A DNA stretch of 64,000 bases, from the NCBI GenBank assembly GCA_934463165.1, contig CAKSJG010000008.1, forward strand, positions 30,664-94,663, in the 5' to 3' direction. A model generated the notes under the pieces. That model saw only the letters and a program-made list of their open reading frames with translations, had not been told where the DNA came from and ran no database searches. This document shows, piece after piece, positions 34,309 to 42,146 of this stretch. Made by a program: the position numbers and the translations under genes. This DNA is from an uncultured Clostridia bacterium. Lineage in GTDB: Bacteria > Bacillota > Clostridia > UMGS1810. Numbering within the stretch: position 1 is the stretch's first letter; every line of letters starts with the position of its first letter.

Positions 34309-34427
34309 TGTTTTTATCTCTCATATATATAGTAACAAAAATGCCCTGCTTTTCTTCAAAAAAACTCAAATTTTTTTATTTTTGTTAAAACCCTACAATT
34401 TTGCATATTGATTTTTGTTTATAAAAA

Positions 34428-34474
34428 CACACGTCAAATGAAACGAATAACATTTTCAATTCATTTGACGTGTG
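34428..34474. repeat. 15-bp perfect inverted repeat shared with the Rhs fragment
   Basis: CACACGTCAAATGAA (34428-34442) and its exact reverse complement (34460-34474) flank a 17-nt loop. One arm plus about nine flanking bases also occurs at 27563-27583, at the truncated start of the Rhs frame. It may be a terminator for the leftward module or a recombination end. Confidence 0.5.
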
Positions 34475-34494
34475 AGAATACTCTGCGATCCTTG

Positions 34495-35160
34495 TCATCC
34501 CATAAGCTTATCAAGCAGTTCGTTTATATCGTCCGTACTGTTATAAACATCAAATTCTTCTGCCTGTTTTTCAGTTATTACCCCTTTTTCCGCAAGTACA
34601 TCGGCAAGTATTTTGTCTCCCGAGTTCTTTGTCATAAGACTTCGATAAACTATATACACCATGTCTCCGCGTTTAAATTCTTCGTCGGATTGCAATTTGT
34701 CTGCAATTTCGGAATTTAAGAGATAATATTCCAAAGCATAGTCAAAAGCCGTTTCCGGTTCGACATCGTTATATCCGAGAAGCCTGAGCACTAATGTGAC
34801 AAACTGATCTGCACTTATCGGAAGTTCGGGCGAAAATGCATTATTTGACGTTCCCTTTGTTATGTTGTTTTTATAGCAATACATAACGTACGGAAAAGAC
34901 CAGCGGTCTGATTTTACATCTTCAAAAACTTCATCGAAAGATATTTTTTCGCTGTTTGCCTCCTCACCAAGCAGACGTACAAGAACTGTAGCCGCCTGTT
35001 CACGCGTGAGAGTGTTTTCAAGTTCATATCCGTTATCCGTCCCTTTGAAAAGCCCGAGGTCATACAGTTTATCCGCATAATCGGTATTTCCCGCGGCATG
35101 ACAAAGCGAAGAAACGGCTGCCATTGCAATAATGATAAAGATTGTTATAATTTTTTTCAT
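34495..35160 (-). CDS. Secreted SLH-domain protein, copy A
   Basis: 221 residues. A signal peptide (about 1-22) is followed by two SLH repeats: YADKLYDLGLFKGTDNGYEL with LTREQAATVLVRLLG, and FEDVKSDRWSFPYVMYCYKN with AFSPELPISADQFVTLVLRLLGY. A third, shorter helical region follows to an acidic C-terminus. SLH domains bind pyruvylated wall polymers. AAAGGAG precedes the start. It follows the roughly 600-residue secreted protein by 74 bp containing a hairpin. Copy B at 39535-40200 differs by only a couple of residues. Confidence 0.85.
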   Translation of the reverse strand: MKKIITIFIIIAMAAVSSLCHAAGNTDYADKLYDLGLFKGTDNGYELENTLTREQAATVLVRLLGEEANSEKISFDEVFEDVKSDRWSFPYVMYCYKNNITKGTSNNAFSPELPISADQFVTLVLRLLGYNDVEPETAFDYALEYYLLNSEIADKLQSDEEFKRGDMVYIVYRSLMTKNSGDKILADVLAEKGVITEKQAEEFDVYNSTDDINELLDKLMG

Positions 35161-35190
35161 ATAATACTGTCTCCTTTACTAAGCCGAGCC

Positions 35191-35224
35191 AAAACGGCAA
35201 TGACAGTTTATGCATTGCCGTTTT
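35191..35224 (-). terminator. Intercistronic hairpin, copy A
   Basis: AAAACGGCAATG (35191-35202) pairs perfectly with CATTGCCGTTTT (35213-35224). On the minus strand the stem ends in TTTT, so it may act as a partial terminator between the two secreted-protein genes. Copy B is at 40231-40264. Confidence 0.6.
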
Positions 35225-35234
35225 GGGCTTATCA

Positions 35235-37022
35235 TCATCCGAGCTGCGAAGAAAGCGCCTTTCTGCTGCCGATCACCTTTATTTCATCATTTGAAATATT
35301 CACCTTTTCATCTCCGATGTTTAACGTCACATTTTCTATGCAATAGTCATCATCATCAAATTTTATGGTGGTTTTCAGCGAATCGTGTTCCACGGAATTA
35401 TACACCGATTTCTTTCCGTCAAAAGAAACCAAAGCATCAAAATCAACGTCTACCGTATGAACATCGTCTTTTGCATCCGCATTAGGCTTACACCCTGAGA
35501 TATAGAACCACTGCGTGCCGTTCATCCCCGTGAAACGCACAAGCATTGCATCTCTGAAGTCCTCGCCGTCAAGAGTTCTGCACAGCAGTATGAATGATAC
35601 CTTTACATTATCGCCAAGCTTTTTGTACCACGCCGGGGCACTGCTTCTGTCTGCTCTCACCGGCATTATAGCAATGTATTTCATGCGATAATCGTGGATA
35701 ACCCCGTCGCCGTCTTTATATTTGTATTTGCTTACGGTTCTTTCGGGAGTGCTTTCCTCTTCATTGTTTTTGTCTTGTTCTTTCTGCTGTTCTTCAAGCT
35801 GTTTGGTATATTCTTCTTTAGTCTGCGGCATATTCCATAAGTCCTGCAAACTTACTCTTGCATATGAAGGTATGCTGTCATCAAAATATTTGTTATATTT
35901 AACATTTGTTGCAGGGATAGATTTTTCGACCGTTACATCATTGGAATTATAATTTCCGTAGCGAACTCCGATTTCCAGTTTGTTTTCCTTAGTATATTTA
36001 CCGGGTATATATATAACATTTGAATCTATGATTGTATTATACAAAACAGTTTTGTTATCTTCTATACAATGTGCCCGATAAAAGGCAAGCTTTCTTCCCG
36101 GAACCCATTCCTGTGTTCTTTCATAAATCATCTTTGCTCCGTTTTTACCGGTCAGCGTTAAAATAAAATAATGCCCCGGGGCATAATGATCTATGGTGCA
36201 GTGAACATTTCCGCCCGCACCGCCTATCTCTTCAAAAACGGTTTTTTCAAGTTCGCCGCTGACCGTAACATCAAATTCCACATTTTCTCTGTACTCCAGA
36301 TCTTCCCATCTTGTTTCGCCTTTATATTTATAATATAACTTTAAATTTTTAAAGTCAAATACAGGCCCTGTTTCTTCTCTGTCCGGAGGAGGATATGAAA
36401 TAGACATTTCAGACAAATCACCTTTGGGAGCATTTTTTATATATTCTATCAATTCATCGGTATTATTAAGCTTAAAGCAGCCAAACCATGTCGATGCTAC
36501 ATCACCCGTTAAATAAAATTCATATTGAGCTTTTGAAAACCGAAAATGAATATACATATCACAATTTTTTTCAAAATATTTAGTCAAAACAGTATCAACA
36601 ACCTCACTGTCGGAAGTTATTATATTCACAAAATTATTTAAAAAATTCTTTAATTGATTTTTTAATAATTCATAATTTTTATGCTTTGCAACAGTTCTTG
36701 CGTCATATAAATCCCCATTATTTTTTTCGTACACAGAAATTGATACATCTTTTTTATATTCCGGATAGTTTTTTATCATTTCATCAACAACATAATCATA
36801 TTTTTTTGAAGGACTAATCACAGTATCATTTTCTGATTCTTTCGTACTGTCCGCTGGAGTTTTAACATCATTATCACTTTTTGCATCTTCCGAGCCCGGT
36901 TTTTCAGACGGAGAAAGAACATCGTCAACCTCAACCGGAGGAACATCATATTCATCTGCAATGCAAGGCACACTGCCGAGTATTAACCCCAATGCTGTGA
37001 GTAACGTTATCAGTTTATTCAT
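35235..37022 (-). CDS. Large secreted protein of unknown function, copy A
   Basis: 595 residues. A signal peptide (MNKLITLLTALGLILGS...) is followed by an acidic Ser/Asp/Lys-rich stretch (about 25-75), a mixed region (80-215) and two similar beta-rich modules, one around 215-330 with VEFDVTVSGELEKTVFEEIG and one around 420-560 with VSFILLCRTLDGEDFRD, separated by a Lys/Glu/Gln-rich linker (KQLEEQQKEQDKNNEEES). No catalytic motif is recognised. GAAAGGAG precedes the start. It is first behind the Agr-type promoter unit b and has a near-identical copy at 40275-42059. Confidence 0.75.
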   Translation of the reverse strand: MNKLITLLTALGLILGSVPCIADEYDVPPVEVDDVLSPSEKPGSEDAKSDNDVKTPADSTKESENDTVISPSKKYDYVVDEMIKNYPEYKKDVSISVYEKNNGDLYDARTVAKHKNYELLKNQLKNFLNNFVNIITSDSEVVDTVLTKYFEKNCDMYIHFRFSKAQYEFYLTGDVASTWFGCFKLNNTDELIEYIKNAPKGDLSEMSISYPPPDREETGPVFDFKNLKLYYKYKGETRWEDLEYRENVEFDVTVSGELEKTVFEEIGGAGGNVHCTIDHYAPGHYFILTLTGKNGAKMIYERTQEWVPGRKLAFYRAHCIEDNKTVLYNTIIDSNVIYIPGKYTKENKLEIGVRYGNYNSNDVTVEKSIPATNVKYNKYFDDSIPSYARVSLQDLWNMPQTKEEYTKQLEEQQKEQDKNNEEESTPERTVSKYKYKDGDGVIHDYRMKYIAIMPVRADRSSAPAWYKKLGDNVKVSFILLCRTLDGEDFRDAMLVRFTGMNGTQWFYISGCKPNADAKDDVHTVDVDFDALVSFDGKKSVYNSVEHDSLKTTIKFDDDDYCIENVTLNIGDEKVNISNDEIKVIGSRKALSSQLG

Positions 37023-37224
37023 GTATTTTGCTCCTTTCAAAATTAAAAAAATTCTTTTGTTTCCTGTTTAATAATTTTAATTATCCGTTTAATCACCACA
37101 CTTTAATTATTTAAAAACATTATACCACAAAATCAAAGCAAAAACCGTCACACAGCGTAAACGACATTCTAATCGACGAGATTGGTCATTTTTGCGGTTA
37201 TATTACCTATTTTTGCCTTAATTA

Positions 37225-37292
37225 ATCGTACATGATTTTTATTCAAAAATCAAGCTTTTGTGACAAAATGCAGATTTTTGTGACAACTTGCA
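37225..37292 (-). promoter_or_regulatory. Agr-type regulated promoter unit, copy b
   Basis: Minus strand: direct repeats TTTGTGACAACTTGCA (37277-37292, plus-strand reading) and TTTGTGACAAAATGCA (37257-37272), period 20 bp, then -35 TTGATT (37248-37253), 17-bp spacer, -10 TACGAT (37225-37230). It would give a leader of about 195 nt before the copy A secreted-protein gene. Similarity to unit a extends about 40 bp further into the sequence TCTCTCATATATATAGTAAC. Confidence 0.7.
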
Positions 37293-37496
37293 TGTTTTTG
37301 TCTCTCATATATATAGTAACAAAAACACCTTGTTTTTCTTCAAAGAATTTGCAAAAAAGTTGTAATTTGTTAAATTAACACAATATGCCATAATATTTTT
37401 GTACATTATAACTATGAAATTAGTGTGGATTTTTAATATTATACATGTTAAAATAATTACATAGCAATCAGAATACAATTTTCAAGGAATGATATA

Positions 37497-38084
37497 ATGC
37501 TGACTCTAACAAATGACACCAATGAAAGTAAAGATCAATTTAAAAAACATGTAGATTTGTTTAACGAAATTTACGAAAAATGCTTTTTATCCGTTTATGC
37601 TGCAGCGCTTAAATACACCGGCAATAAAGAAGACGCCGAGGATATTACCAATACTGCATTTACGGTATTTTGGGAAAACATTCATAAGATTGATAAGCTG
37701 GAATTTTTGCAGCTGAAAAAATGGCTTCATTCCGCTGCAAAATTTATCATATTTAACAGAGGACGAAATAAAACCAATAATGAAATACCGATTTCTGATG
37801 ATATTGAAGACATACCTGTTACTTCAATTGAATTACCTGATAACATTGCTGTATCGAATGAATCCGTTGATAAAATAAAAAAAGAAATCAATAATTTAGA
37901 TTATAAATACCGAAACGTCATTACCATGAAATTCGGTGATAAATATTCAACGCATGAAATTGCGGATATGTTTAATATCAGCATTAAAACCGTATACACA
38001 CTTGTGGCACGCGGAAAAAACATATTAAAAGAAAAACTTATTGAAGAGGAGGTTCTCCCGGATGACAAGAAAAAGCCTGAATGA
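37497..38084 (+). CDS. ECF-type RNA polymerase sigma factor
   Basis: 195 residues. Region 2 reads FNEIYEKCFLSVYAAALKYTGNKEDAEDITNTAFTVFWEN, and region 4 reads LDYKYRNVITMKFGDKYSTHEIADMFNISIKTVYTLVARGKNILK, a typical sigma-70 region 4 helix-turn-helix. Both are joined by a short linker, as in extracytoplasmic-function sigma factors. AAGGAATG precedes the start. It overlaps its downstream partner gene by 23 bp. The pair is the only rightward unit in the leftward island. Its target promoters are unknown. Confidence 0.88.
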   Translation: MLTLTNDTNESKDQFKKHVDLFNEIYEKCFLSVYAAALKYTGNKEDAEDITNTAFTVFWENIHKIDKLEFLQLKKWLHSAAKFIIFNRGRNKTNNEIPISDDIEDIPVTSIELPDNIAVSNESVDKIKKEINNLDYKYRNVITMKFGDKYSTHEIADMFNISIKTVYTLVARGKNILKEKLIEEEVLPDDKKKPE

Positions 38085-38814
38085 AAAAAAGTTTGATTTG
38101 ATTCTTGAAGAAGCGGCAGAAAAATATTTAAGTGAATCTCCCGATAATGAGGATTTTCAGCTGACCGAAGAAGAAATGCAATATGCTTTGGAAGCAAAAG
38201 AAAGAGTACACAAAAATCTGATGGCAAAAATAGAGCAGGATGCCCCCAAAAAGCCCAAAAAGTTAAGCATAAAAAAGATTTTTATCATCGCGGCGTGCAT
38301 CACGGTTATATCGGCTTTGGCAATAAACACATCTGCCGTGAAAGTCTTTATGTATAAAACATACCTTGAATTTAAGGGTGACAGCCTGAACATCACCACC
38401 AAAAAAGTTGAATTGGGAAAATACGATTCCATTAAAGAATTTGAACAAAAAGATGAAATTATTGTTCCCGGTTGGCTGCCGCCCGGCATGGAGCTTACCG
38501 AAATGCTTGACATGGAACATATTTTAAATTTCGAATACACAATGGGCGACAAATTTATGCATCTGACGCAGCTTTCAATCAGCCGAGGATACGTATCTGA
38601 TGGAAATATTGCTGCAGACAACAACAAATTTAAAATTGAAGACATAAAAATATTGGGCATAGACGCCAAATTAATTGAAATGACAAATGAACTCGGAATA
38701 AAAACATATACCGCAATCTGGCTTTCGGATAAAGTCGCATATGAATTAAAAACAAATGTGAATGAAGCGATGGCAAAATCCATAATATGGAGCCTTGAAT
38801 ATTATAGAAAATAA
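38062..38814 (+). CDS. Membrane-anchored DUF4367-type protein, likely anti-sigma partner
   Basis: About 250 residues. A cytoplasmic N-terminal region with a helical EEAAEKYLSES and LTEEEMQYALEAKERVHKNLM is followed by one membrane segment (about 75-95, IKKIFIIAACITVISALAI) and an extracytoplasmic domain with GWLPPGMELTEM and a C-terminal SIIWSLEYYRK, the pattern of DUF4367 proteins. Gene coupling with the ECF sigma factor and the topology suggest it restrains the sigma factor and senses an envelope signal; that is inference. GAGGAGG sets the start. Confidence 0.75.
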   Translation: MTRKSLNEKKFDLILEEAAEKYLSESPDNEDFQLTEEEMQYALEAKERVHKNLMAKIEQDAPKKPKKLSIKKIFIIAACITVISALAINTSAVKVFMYKTYLEFKGDSLNITTKKVELGKYDSIKEFEQKDEIIVPGWLPPGMELTEMLDMEHILNFEYTMGDKFMHLTQLSISRGYVSDGNIAADNNKFKIEDIKILGIDAKLIEMTNELGIKTYTAIWLSDKVAYELKTNVNEAMAKSIIWSLEYYRK

Positions 38815-38825
38815 CTAATTTACCT

Positions 38826-38872
38826 TCCCGCGTTGCATAAACATTATTGCTTGCTCCGCGGGATTTTATTTA
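38826..38872 (+). terminator. Terminator of the sigma/anti-sigma unit
   Basis: TCCCGCG (38826-38832) pairs with CGCGGGA (38857-38863), followed by TTTTATTT. The loop is long (24 nt), so the call is moderate. Confidence 0.5.
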
Positions 38873-38883
38873 TTCAATCGCTT

Positions 38884-39480
38884 CTAATCCTCAAAAAGAT
38901 CCGGTTCATCGGCTTTCATAACAATTAAACCTACAACCATAAGAATTGCAACAGCCGCTGTTGTTATTGATATGATAACCCCAATATTTATTCTATAATA
39001 CACAAGTATTACAGATAATACCGATAATAATACAGAAGCTATTACCGACCTTTTATGATTAATTTTCATTTGATTGACTTCCAACTTCTTATTTGGATTT
39101 TGAACCGGAGCAAGAAGCGCGACAATAATTGTACTTATAATATTTAAAAACCCAATATATATATAGTTTACACCTGATTCGATTAAAAGATTGGATGTTG
39201 CCATGACAAGAATAAACGTTATCATCATAGACAACCTGCAAACAAAAAAAGTTTTCGCATGAAATCCTCCGGTAAACACTCTTAAGCCGCAAAGAGTAAT
39301 CAAAAATACTACACTCTCCAACACACAGTTTACCAATAATCCAAGTATAATAATAACAATAAAATTGACTATGTCTGATATTATAAGCTTAAAACCGTAA
39401 ATATATATATTGCGCTTTGCGGCATCAATTATATTTTTTCTGATGTAATAGTCCGTTATTGCCGAAGCCAGTTTTTCCAT
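38884..39480 (-). CDS. agrB: AgrB-like peptide processing membrane protein
   Basis: 198 residues with about five to six membrane segments. The AgrB catalytic pair is kept: His74 in GGFHAKT and Cys81 in FVCRLS, seven residues apart as in staphylococcal AgrB (His77/Cys84). AgrB cleaves the C-terminal tail of AgrD and forms the (thio)lactone ring. GAGGTGG supports the ATG at 39480. It lies at the 3' end of a leftward run whose first gene, 5.8 kb upstream, encodes the AgrD-like propeptide. A terminator-like hairpin of the convergent sigma unit separates the 3' ends. Confidence 0.9.
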   Translation of the reverse strand: MEKLASAITDYYIRKNIIDAAKRNIYIYGFKLIISDIVNFIVIIILGLLVNCVLESVVFLITLCGLRVFTGGFHAKTFFVCRLSMMITFILVMATSNLLIESGVNYIYIGFLNIISTIIVALLAPVQNPNKKLEVNQMKINHKRSVIASVLLSVLSVILVYYRINIGVIISITTAAVAILMVVGLIVMKADEPDLFED

Positions 39481-39534
39481 GATGTCCACCTCAAAATAAT
39501 AAGTATATTATCTTTTAATCCTCAATGCTCCTTG

Positions 39535-40200
39535 TCATCCCATAAGCTTATCAAGCAGTTCGTTTATATCGTCCGTACTGTTATAAACATCAAATTCTTC
39601 TGCCTGTTTTTCAGTTATTACCCCTTTTTCCGCAAGTACATCGGCAAGTATTTTGTCTCCCGAGTTCTTTGTCATAAGACTTCGATAAACTATATACACC
39701 ATGTCTCCGCGTTTAAATTCTTCGTCGGATTGCAATTTGTCTGCAATTTCGGAATTTAAGAGATAATATTCCAAAGCATAGTCAAAAGCCGTTTCCGGTT
39801 CGACATCGTTATATCCGAGAAGCCTGAGCACTAATGTGACAAACTGATCTGCACTTATCGGAAGTTCGGGCGAAAATGCATTATTTGACGTTCCCTTTGT
39901 TATGTTGTTTTTATAGCAATACATAACGTACGGAAAAGACCAGCGGTCTGATTTTACATCTTCAAAAACTTCATCGAAAGATATTTTTTCGCTGTTTGCC
40001 TCCTCACCAAGAAGACGTACAAGAACGGTAGCCGCCTGTTCACGCGTGAGCGTGTTTTCAAGTTCATATCCGTTATCCGTCCCTTTGAAAAGCCCGAGGT
40101 CATACAGCTTATCCGCATAATCGGTATTTTCCGCAGCATGACAAAGCGAAGAAACGGCTGTCATTGCAATAATGATAAAGATTGTTATAACTTTTTTCAT
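39535..40200 (-). CDS. Secreted SLH-domain protein, copy B
   Basis: 221 residues, differing from copy A (34495-35160) essentially only in the signal peptide region (KKVITIFIIIAMTAVSSLCHAAEN instead of KKIITIF...AMAAV...AAGN, each read in pieces). The two SLH repeats are unchanged. The gene ends 55 bp before agrB. Near identity at DNA level indicates a recent duplication or ongoing gene conversion. Confidence 0.85.
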   Translation of the reverse strand: MKKVITIFIIIAMTAVSSLCHAAENTDYADKLYDLGLFKGTDNGYELENTLTREQAATVLVRLLGEEANSEKISFDEVFEDVKSDRWSFPYVMYCYKNNITKGTSNNAFSPELPISADQFVTLVLRLLGYNDVEPETAFDYALEYYLLNSEIADKLQSDEEFKRGDMVYIVYRSLMTKNSGDKILADVLAEKGVITEKQAEEFDVYNSTDDINELLDKLMG

Positions 40201-40230
40201 AGAATATTGTCTCCTTTACTAAGTTGAACC

Positions 40231-40264
40231 GAAACGGCAATGACAGTTTATGCATTGCCGTTTT
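40231..40264 (-). terminator. Intercistronic hairpin, copy B
   Basis: The same 12-bp perfect stem as at 35191-35224 is kept in the duplicate, between the large secreted-protein gene and the SLH gene. Confidence 0.55.
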
Positions 40265-40274
40265 GGGCTTATCA

Positions 40275-42059
40275 TCATCCAAGCAGCGAAGAAATCGCCT
40301 TTCTGCTGCCGATCACCTTTATTTCGTCATTTGAAATATTCACCTTTTCATCTCCGATGTTTAACGTCACATTTTCTATGCAATAGTCATCATCATCAAA
40401 TTTTATGGTGGTTTTCAGCGAATCGTGTTCCACGGAATTATACACCGATTTCTTTCCGTCAAAAGAAACCAAAGCATCAAAATCAACGTCTACCGTATGA
40501 ACATCGTCTTTTGCATCCGCATTAGGCTTACACCCTGAGATATAGAACCACTGCGTGCCGTTCATCCCCGTGAAACGCACAAGCATTGCATCTCTGAAGT
40601 CCTCGCCGTCAAGAGTTCTGCACAGCAGTATGAATGATACCTTTACATTATCGCCAAGCTTTTTGTACCACGCCGGGGCACTGTTTCTGTCTGCTCTCAC
40701 CGGCATTATAGCAATGTATTTCATGCGATAATCGTGGATAACTCCGTCGCCGTCCTTATATTTATATTTGCTTACGGTTCTTTCGGGAGTGCTTTCCTCT
40801 TCTTTGTTTTTGTCTTGTTCTTTCTGCTGTTCTTCAAGCTGTTTGGTATATTCTTCCTTTGTCTGCGGCATATTCCATAAGTCCTGCAAACTTACTCTTG
40901 CATATGATGGTATACTGTCATCAAAATATTTGTTATATTTAACATTTGTTGCAGGGATAGATTTTTCGACCGTTACATCATTGGAGGTATAATTTCCGTA
41001 GCGAACTCCGATTTCCAGTTTGTTTTCCTTAGTATATTTACCGGGTATATATATAAAATCGGAATCTCTGATTGTATTATATATAACAATTTTGTTATCT
41101 TCTATACAATGTGCCCGAAAAAAGGCAAGCTTTCTTCCCGGAACCCATTCCTGTGTTCTTTCATAAATCATCTTTGTTCCGTTTTTACCGGTCAGCGTTA
41201 AAATAAAATAATGACCCGGGGCATAATGATCTATGGTGCAGTGAACATTTCCGCCCACACCGCCTATCTCTTCAAAAACGGTTTTTTCAAGTTCACCGCT
41301 GACCGTCACATCAAATTCCACATTTTCTCTGTACTCCAGATCTTCCCATCTTGTTTCGCCTTTATATTTATAATATAACTTTAAATTTTTAAAGTCAAAT
41401 ACAGGCCCTGTTTCTTCTCTGTCCGGAGGAGGATATGAAATAGACATTTCGGACAAATCACCTTTGGGGGCATTTTTCATATATTCTATCAATTCATCGG
41501 TATTATTAAGCTTAAAGCTGCCAAACCATGTGGATGCTATATCACCCGTTAAATAAAATTCATATTGAGCTTTGTAAAACCAAAAATGAATATACATATC
41601 ATGATTTTTTTTATAATATTTAGTCGAAACAGTATCAATAACCTCACTGTCGGAAGTTATTATATTCACAAAATTATTCAAAAAATTTTTTAATTGACTT
41701 TTTAATAATTCATAATTTTTATGCTTTGCAACAGTTCTTGCATCATATACAAATTCATTATTTTCATACACAGAAATTGTTACATCTTCTTTGTATTCCG
41801 GATAGTTTTTTATCATTTCATCAGCAACATAATCATATTTTTTTGAAGGACTAATCACAGTATCATTTTCTGATTCTTTCGTACTGTCCGCAAGAGTTTT
41901 AACATCATTATCACTTTTTACATCTTCCGAGCCCGGTTTTTCAGACGGAGAAAGAACATCATCAACCTCAACCGGCGGAACATCATATTCATCTGCAATA
42001 CATGGCACACTGCCGAGTGTTATAATAAGAGCGGTAAGTAAAGATATAAGTTTATTCAT
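40275..42059 (-). CDS. Large secreted protein of unknown function, copy B
   Basis: 594 residues, one residue shorter than copy A and nearly identical from about residue 200 onward. The N-terminal third differs at many more positions, and the signal peptide (LISLLTALIITLGSVPCIA) has a different hydrophobic core. This uneven divergence suggests diversifying change in the N-terminal region or partial gene conversion of the rest. GAAAGGAG precedes the start. It follows the 957-residue secreted protein gene by 87 bp. Confidence 0.75.
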   Translation of the reverse strand: MNKLISLLTALIITLGSVPCIADEYDVPPVEVDDVLSPSEKPGSEDVKSDNDVKTLADSTKESENDTVISPSKKYDYVADEMIKNYPEYKEDVTISVYENNEFVYDARTVAKHKNYELLKSQLKNFLNNFVNIITSDSEVIDTVSTKYYKKNHDMYIHFWFYKAQYEFYLTGDIASTWFGSFKLNNTDELIEYMKNAPKGDLSEMSISYPPPDREETGPVFDFKNLKLYYKYKGETRWEDLEYRENVEFDVTVSGELEKTVFEEIGGVGGNVHCTIDHYAPGHYFILTLTGKNGTKMIYERTQEWVPGRKLAFFRAHCIEDNKIVIYNTIRDSDFIYIPGKYTKENKLEIGVRYGNYTSNDVTVEKSIPATNVKYNKYFDDSIPSYARVSLQDLWNMPQTKEEYTKQLEEQQKEQDKNKEEESTPERTVSKYKYKDGDGVIHDYRMKYIAIMPVRADRNSAPAWYKKLGDNVKVSFILLCRTLDGEDFRDAMLVRFTGMNGTQWFYISGCKPNADAKDDVHTVDVDFDALVSFDGKKSVYNSVEHDSLKTTIKFDDDDYCIENVTLNIGDEKVNISNDEIKVIGSRKAISSLLG

Positions 42060-42146
42060 GTGTTTTGCTCCTTTCGATATAGAATTTATGACTAATTATC
42101 CATGCATCAATAAACGCATGGATAATTAATCAATAAGCGTCAAATG

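Larger units (their letters stand above)
34491..37037. repeat. Large direct duplication, copy A (2.55 kb)
   Basis: The segment is nearly identical to 39531-42074 over both genes it carries and their intergenic hairpin. Differences are mostly single bases, concentrated in the first third of the large gene, with a net 3-bp length change. Homology begins at CCTTGTCATCC and ends inside the signal-peptide region of the large gene. Confidence 0.95.
39531..42074. repeat. Large direct duplication, copy B (2.55 kb)
   Basis: Near-identical to 34491-37037. Unlike copy A, it lacks the Agr-type promoter unit upstream and instead follows the large secreted protein gene and precedes agrB. Confidence 0.95.

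Noticed and set aside
37366..37400. Promoter TTGTTA-CATAAT for the ECF sigma gene
   Set aside because: Weak boxes with a 16-bp spacer in AT-rich sequence, and over 90 bp upstream; cannot be told from chance.
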